Of a stretch of DNA of 64,000 nucleotides, positions 59,640 through 64,000 are shown piece after piece. Under the pieces are notes generated by a model. The model was not told the DNA's origin. It made no database searches and saw only the letters and a list, made by a program, of their open reading frames with translations. Positions within the stretch are counted from its first letter, which is position 1; the number at the start of each line of letters is the position of its first letter. This DNA comes from Symsagittifera roscoffensis (taxonomy: Eukaryota > Xenacoelomorpha > Acoela > Convolutidae). The stretch covers positions 51,826,233-51,890,232 of the forward strand of contig NC_087067.1 in NCBI RefSeq assembly GCF_963678635.1, given 5' to 3'. A program made the position numbers and the translations under genes.

Positions 59640-60608
59640 TTAATTGGGTTTTGTTGTTGAATTGGTTGAGTTTAAACTATTAGAGTACTGAACTGTAGAG
59701 TTAAACTGAACTGTAGAGTTTAAACTATTATTTTGCATATCGGGTAAAAATGTATTATAGTTTAATGGTGTTGCATCAATGGTTAATGGTATTACTCGTA
59801 CATAATCTCTTACATAAGATATCGTACTTATTGCTTGACTTGAGATTGATTGTGGGAAGTTTATGGATGCGGGATGAGACCATTCGGGGTCCCAAACATA
59901 GTCTGATTGTTCTGTGATGGCAGTATCATCGTTTGAGTTTTGGGGTCTAAAATTTTTTCTTGCTTGTGAAATTAAATCAATATTATGTGTGAAATAATCT
60001 ATTATGAACCATGCCAAGATTTTTTGTAAGTCGTGTTTTGTATGTTGTGAAACTTCATCTTTCGTGAAATTTTCTTTAATTATATTTAGAAAACTAGAGA
60101 GTAGTGTGATTTCATGTCGTACTCTTATATGTTTAGATGTTTCTGTCGGTAAGACATTTGGTATCTGGATTTCGTTTTCTAATATCGAGATATAACTATA
60201 TATTATCGCAAAAACTTCATTGGTGAATATGGAGTTTGCTCTTTGTGAGTTATGATATTGGATGCTTTTTATATATTCTGAGAATACTTTTGAGAATTCT
60301 AAATCAAGGTCGTCTGTTTGAATTATATATTTACTGTGATTCTGGTTTGGTGAGCTGAATTCTATGGAGTAGATTCCGTATTGTTGTGTTAGGTTACATA
60401 TATCTTTTAGATAGTGATCGATAATTTGTCTTTTGATTTTTACATCTGGGAACTCTGTTTTACATGGACTGATTCCGGGTTCAAACAAATTTAAGAGTAA
60501 ATTTTTGCAGAATATATGCTGTCCTCTATCAGTGGTTGCATCTACGATAAAGGGGAAAATATCATCATCATCTGGACTTTCTTCACCTGGGGTGTGCGTT
60601 GAGCTCAT
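59640..60608 (-). CDS. Element 3 322-residue orphan ORF, copy A
   Basis: Identical protein to the copy at 53218-54186 and the same arrangement with its neighbours. Being nearer the 5' LTR, this copy would be translated first from a genomic transcript. Confidence 0.75.
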   Translation of the reverse strand: MSSTHTPGEESPDDDDIFPFIVDATTDRGQHIFCKNLLLNLFEPGISPCKTEFPDVKIKRQIIDHYLKDICNLTQQYGIYSIEFSSPNQNHSKYIIQTDDLDLEFSKVFSEYIKSIQYHNSQRANSIFTNEVFAIIYSYISILENEIQIPNVLPTETSKHIRVRHEITLLSSFLNIIKENFTKDEVSQHTKHDLQKILAWFIIDYFTHNIDLISQARKNFRPQNSNDDTAITEQSDYVWDPEWSHPASINFPQSISSQAISTISYVRDYVRVIPLTIDATPLNYNTFLPDMQNNSLNSTVQFNSTVQYSNSLNSTNSTTKPN

Positions 60609-61050
60609 TTTTTTGTTCGATGACTGTTAATATGTAATTATCAATGTGTCTAATTGGTTGATTCCAATTGTATAAATGTAGTGGTTTGTGTTTATACTGC
60701 TTTTTTATTCTTCTTTTTCCTCTTTTTGATGAATTTGAAGTTGTTTCTGAGTCAGAGAAATATAATTGATCGTGAATTGGGCAATTTTTATCTATTAATT
60801 CTTTTAGTTTATAAAGTTCGTCTAAACTGTTGGTTTCTGATTCTGAAAATGCGTTTCGATTTTTTGAAAATCTTTTTCGTGTTATTTGTCTTTGTTTAGT
60901 TATTATTTTTCTCTTTAATGTTTGTCGTTTTGTTCTAATGTATCCAACTGTTTGTGTATGAGGTGTGATTACAAGGTCGTATTTTTTATTATCTATTTCA
61001 CAATTGTGTAAAACGATTGTTTGTTTATTTCCTAGGTTTTTAAATGACAT
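60583..61050 (-). CDS. Element 3 155-residue basic orphan ORF, copy A
   Basis: Same as 54161-54628 apart from two residues. It is the first sizeable ORF downstream of the complete leader. Confidence 0.7.
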   Translation of the reverse strand: MSFKNLGNKQTIVLHNCEIDNKKYDLVITPHTQTVGYIRTKRQTLKRKIITKQRQITRKRFSKNRNAFSESETNSLDELYKLKELIDKNCPIHDQLYFSDSETTSNSSKRGKRRIKKQYKHKPLHLYNWNQPIRHIDNYILTVIEQKNELNAHPR

Positions 61051-62298
61051 AAGGTTTAGGATGACGGATGCAAAAGGTTGTTAAATGATTTCTATTTGCT
61101 TAAACTGTTAGTCCTTACGATTTTTTTGTTAGCCTAACCTGGGTCTATTTGTTCAGGGTTGGGGAGAAAAGTATATCGATTCCGAAGAATGATTTTATAC
61201 TTTCTCGTGGATAGTATAAGCTAAGGTGTTAACTTACTTAATCTTACTTAAGGGTAGTGATTGTGTTCAGGGTTGGAGAATAGTAAATCGATCCACAAGC
61301 TTCAGGTATAATTAGAACGCGAGTAGTTCGTTAGATACTATTTTAAACTTACTAAGTTTAAGATTTATCCTGGGTCTGGTAAGAGGGGGGATCAAGTGAA
61401 GGATGAATAACCGAAGTTCTTCACTGTTTATCCTAATTTGAATGATTAGTTTTGTTCAAAAATTTCTATTAGTCCTGGGTTTTTAGAAAGGGTTGGATAG
61501 TGAATCGACGTTTGAGGTCGTTAGACACTAGTTAAGTGGGTGGGGGAGAACAAAGTTTTTCTTTTTGATCCAAGGATAGGCCTTGATGATCAAGTTTTAA
61601 ATTTAATTAGATAGAAAATGATTTAAGATCCAAGGATAAGCCTTGATGATCTGATTTTAAAATTAAGTGAATTTAAGTTTAAAATGTTTTAAATTTGTGT
61701 AAAGAATAGATTTAGTATTTTTATGATATTAGTGAGCTTATGAATGCTGTTATGTTTAGGCGATGAAGCTGGAACAACAGGATGATTTATAATTACTAAC
61801 CGTTTATTGTCATGCTACTAATTTTTATTTTGATTTTTCAATAAATATTTTTCAAACATGTTTTGTATATTACTGCAGAATTTAGGAAAACGATCTGAGA
61901 TCTTTTTATCAATCGTTATTGTATATTAATAATTTTGTTTAGCGCCTGAAATGATTTTGAAGATTGACTTCAAAATTTTATGTTTGCAAATGAAAATCTA
62001 AATTCATTGCTATTAGTATTCTAAATACAAAAGTTTGTTCTGGCTTTTGCCGAACTATCATATAACTATATGGTAAGTTTCTGCTTTGTCGTATGTCGTC
62101 TCTGGTTCGAGGTCTTCTTCCAATTCCGGGTAGTTCTGTTATCGTTCGGAATATTGGCTCTGATCTATTGAGTCGTAGAGACATTTCGATTAAATTATTG
62201 TCGTATAACATTTTGTAAATGTTTTGTCTAAATTCTAATCTATTATTGGTTAATTCTAAGCTATTAAGGTCTTGTTCGAGACTTATGGTCGCACCAGA
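61051..62298 (-). other. Element 3 5' leader
   Basis: About 1.25 kb from the 5' LTR to the first main ORF. It contains GGGTTGG...ATCGA motifs (about 61157, 61270 and 61490), repeated CCTGGGT strings, and a pair of GATCCAAGGATA(G/A)GCCTTGATGATC units 60 bp apart (61567-61591, 61627-61651), each able to fold through CAAGG/CCTTG. A 77-codon frame at 61978-62211 (minus) is the only ORF near the primer site and is unrecognised. Confidence 0.7.
62279..62296 (-). other. Element 3 primer-binding site
   Basis: On the minus strand TGGTGCGACCATAAGTCT begins 2 nt after the 5' LTR end, the usual position. I could not assign the tRNA. Confidence 0.65.
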
Positions 62299-62708
62299 TG
62301 AGTTAGGACCGATGGGTATAACTCATAGAGTAATTTCGGATAGGGTACACCGTCTGCTCGTCACGCTATCTTATTTTCGGCCGGATAGGTTCGTGCAACT
62401 TCTTAGTCTAATACCGATCCTAATCTTACTCTTATACTGTCTAGTCTCAGGTTGTTTAACTAGTCTCTGCTAGGCTCAATAGATCTAGGGTATACTGGTT
62501 TATTGCGGCTGCTGAAGTACTCGGGAGAGTTCAACTAATTTCTAAGTTAAATTCAAATCTCTCTGGTGCTGAAATTACAAGTAATTTCAGCACTTACAAA
62601 TAAGTGGATTGTTAGTTAGATGGATCATGATTGGTTAATATTAAATACTTTACATTGGTAAAATATCTAATTTATCCAATCATAAAATGTAGTTTAGATC
62701 AGGTTCCA
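62299..62708 (-). repeat. Element 3 5' LTR (right end)
   Basis: It is 410 bp and identical by eye to 14268-14677, carrying the same palindrome (62566-62593) and minus-strand AATAAA (62499-62504). It is followed by CTAG, the target duplication. Confidence 0.95.
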
Positions 62709-62712
62709 CTAG

Positions 62713-63876
62713 GGCTTAATCAACGCTAGTCTATCTCAAAATCGGAGTTGAACTAACAGTGCATAAACAAATGATCAAGTCTGATTCTTCGCTAAATTAG
62801 CCCTATTTCAGGGAAGAAATAACGTTGCAAAAACCTTGAACTCTTCCGATTTTTCAGTGAAACTGAGCTAATTTAGGCTTAATTGAGATTTGTAGTCACT
62901 TAATTAGATCGAATTATGCCAGAGCAATCAATATACCTAATGAAGGCAGTTTAAATATGTAAATGTTTTGTTTCCGCTACAAAATATAGCATTTTCCCCA
63001 ATGAATCCGCAGAATCTCTAATTTTGTTAAAAGCAGCCCTTGAAAACAATTTTGTAAAAACGAAACTAGTAAAAACGCAATCTTCTCTGTTTAAAGATTG
63101 GATTTTAAAAAAAGTTAGATTTTCTTTGGACTCTATGGCGAAAATAAAAAAATTTGTTGCATTTTTATGGCGAAAACAAAAGATTTTATTGCAACTATGG
63201 AAATCTCAATATTTTGTTTAGCTTTGAAACTTAATTTGGTCTTCAAATCACATGTCAGTGAAGCTGCCTTGTCACATCCGAACATCAACAAGAACCGTAT
63301 GAGGCGCCATGTCTACAAAAGTAGAACCCGGTAGACTGCAAAGTGACTAAAACAGAGGAAGAAACAGAAGAAATCAGCATACACAGCACAGACAAAAGCA
63401 CACAGACATGCGCGAAATCACACACACATACACACACACGGAAGCACAGACATACATGCGAAAGCACAAACTTATAAACGAAGCACACACACGCACGAAA
63501 ATAGACACATACCCAAAAGCACTCACACACACGAAAGCACACACATACACACACGATAGCATATGTCATAGCACATATAACAAAATAAACCTAGCCCATG
63601 TCTGACCGTTTTTTTCTTCAGATTTTTAGCTAAACTGACTATTTTAGCAGAACAAGATACAAAACAATATTTTGAAATCAATTCGAATGTTTGCGAATAA
63701 TTGTCATGTTTTTAACATGTACAACTTCTAGCCATGAAATAGTCATAAAATAATCCTGAATCAGCGGGAAAACTTTTATTTAACTGGAGTATTTCTGAAT
63801 CAGCGATAGTTATCTATGGCAAGTCAACCCGGGATTGTAATTGATAATAACTCCGGAATATCCTGGCCAAATCTAC
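62713..63876. other. Host non-coding DNA
   Basis: AT-rich, no gene recognised. It includes the CA-rich minisatellite below and a short direct repeat CTGAATCAGCG (about 63764 and 63795). Confidence 0.6.
63381..63560. repeat. Irregular CA-rich minisatellite
   Basis: Loose repeats of (A)CGAAAGCACACA(CA)n over about 180 bp. Open frames on both strands here are by-products of the repeat. Confidence 0.85.
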
Positions 63877-64000
63877 TGAGTTTAAGCCAGAGGTAGCTTT
63901 CTCATAGAGTAATTTCAGATAAGGTACACTGTCTGCTCGTCACGCTATCTCATTTTCGGCCGGATAGATTCGTGCAACTTCTTAGTCTAATACCGATCTT
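63877..64000 (-). repeat. Start of a diverged element-3-family LTR, cut by the window end
   Basis: It begins TGAGTT and from 63901 follows the element 3 LTR closely (CTCATAGAGTAATTTC...TAATACCGATC) with about six differences in 100 bp, so it is an older copy. Solo LTR or full element cannot be told from this window. The orientation, if the family reads as element 3 does, is minus. Confidence 0.8.

Larger units (their letters stand above)
54953..61374 (-). repeat. Tandem duplication unit A (6,422 bp)
   Basis: Upstream copy (in sense direction) of the duplication, continuous with the true 5' leader on its right. It carries a gag nonsense mutation and the truncated pol. Confidence 0.92.
14268..62708 (-). 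mobile_element. Element 3: giant minus-strand env-bearing Ty3-type retroelement
   Basis: Identical 410-bp LTRs (TGAGTTAGG...GGTTCCA) at both ends are flanked by CTAG at 14264-14267 and 62709-62712, a clean target duplication. All its genes are on the minus strand, so the right LTR is the 5' LTR; a primer-binding site adjoins it. Without nested element 2 (14715-38561) it is about 24.6 kb, and about 18.2 kb without its internal 6,422-bp duplication, far above the 5-10 kb usual for the group. The coding strand is A/C-rich. Order: leader, 155-, 322- and 714-codon ORFs, pol, small hydrophobic ORFs, a 377-codon ATG-less frame, a broken glycoprotein, and a 602-codon ORF. Confidence 0.93.

Noticed and set aside
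63285-63605. Cysteine/valine-rich minus-strand frames and a plus-strand frame of His/Thr repeats
   Set aside because: Both are translations of the CA-rich minisatellite.

Overview
This is eukaryotic, almost certainly invertebrate animal, DNA. Three different Ty3/gypsy-type LTR retrotransposons fill most of it. The only host-gene evidence is one minus-strand first coding exon (1980-2267) that encodes a signal peptide and a cysteine-rich domain and ends at a consensus GTAAGT splice donor. I cannot name the species from sequence alone.

Layout: 1-4187 is AT-rich host DNA with the exon, a cluster of GGATTCCGC-like motifs, two diverged hAT-like fragments and hairpins. 4188-10341 is element 1, a compact 6.15-kb Ty3-type element. 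It has identical 204-bp LTRs, a 4-bp CCAA target duplication and one intact gag-pol frame. 10342-14263 is host DNA without a recognisable gene. 14268-62708 is one giant minus-strand element (element 3): identical 410-bp LTRs lie 48 kb apart with a CTAG target duplication on both sides. Element 2, a giant plus-strand element of 23.85 kb (14715-38561, 407-bp LTRs), is nested just inside its 3' LTR. 62713-64000 is host DNA, with the start of a third, diverged LTR of the element-3 family at 63877, running off the window.

Element 2 has a 3-kb structured leader, gag (one in-frame TAG), protease, RT and RNase H. A frame change leads into integrase, whose frame ends in a region resembling a TARG1/OARD1-type macro domain. 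A 1.3-kb gap aside, it then carries about 9 kb of accessory reading frames. The first has a complete SGNH/GDSL hydrolase domain plus a second degenerate one; the next two (1138 and 547 codons) are unrecognised. Successive overlapping frames are always offset by +1.

Element 3 (about 24.6 kb without the nested element, about 18.2 kb before an internal 6,422-bp tandem duplication) reads, on the minus strand: LTR, primer site, repeat-bearing leader, two small orphan ORFs, gag ending in half a protease, an A8 slippery site, pol, small hydrophobic ORFs, a 377-codon open frame with no ATG, an envelope-type glycoprotein resembling that of chuviruses but split by a TGA and a frame change, a 602-codon orphan ORF, and the 3' LTR. 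The duplication repeats the leader edge through RNase H, so gag and the first part of pol occur twice; the upstream copy is broken. LTR identities suggest that all three insertions are recent. The order of events is clear: element 3 first, element 2 into it afterwards.
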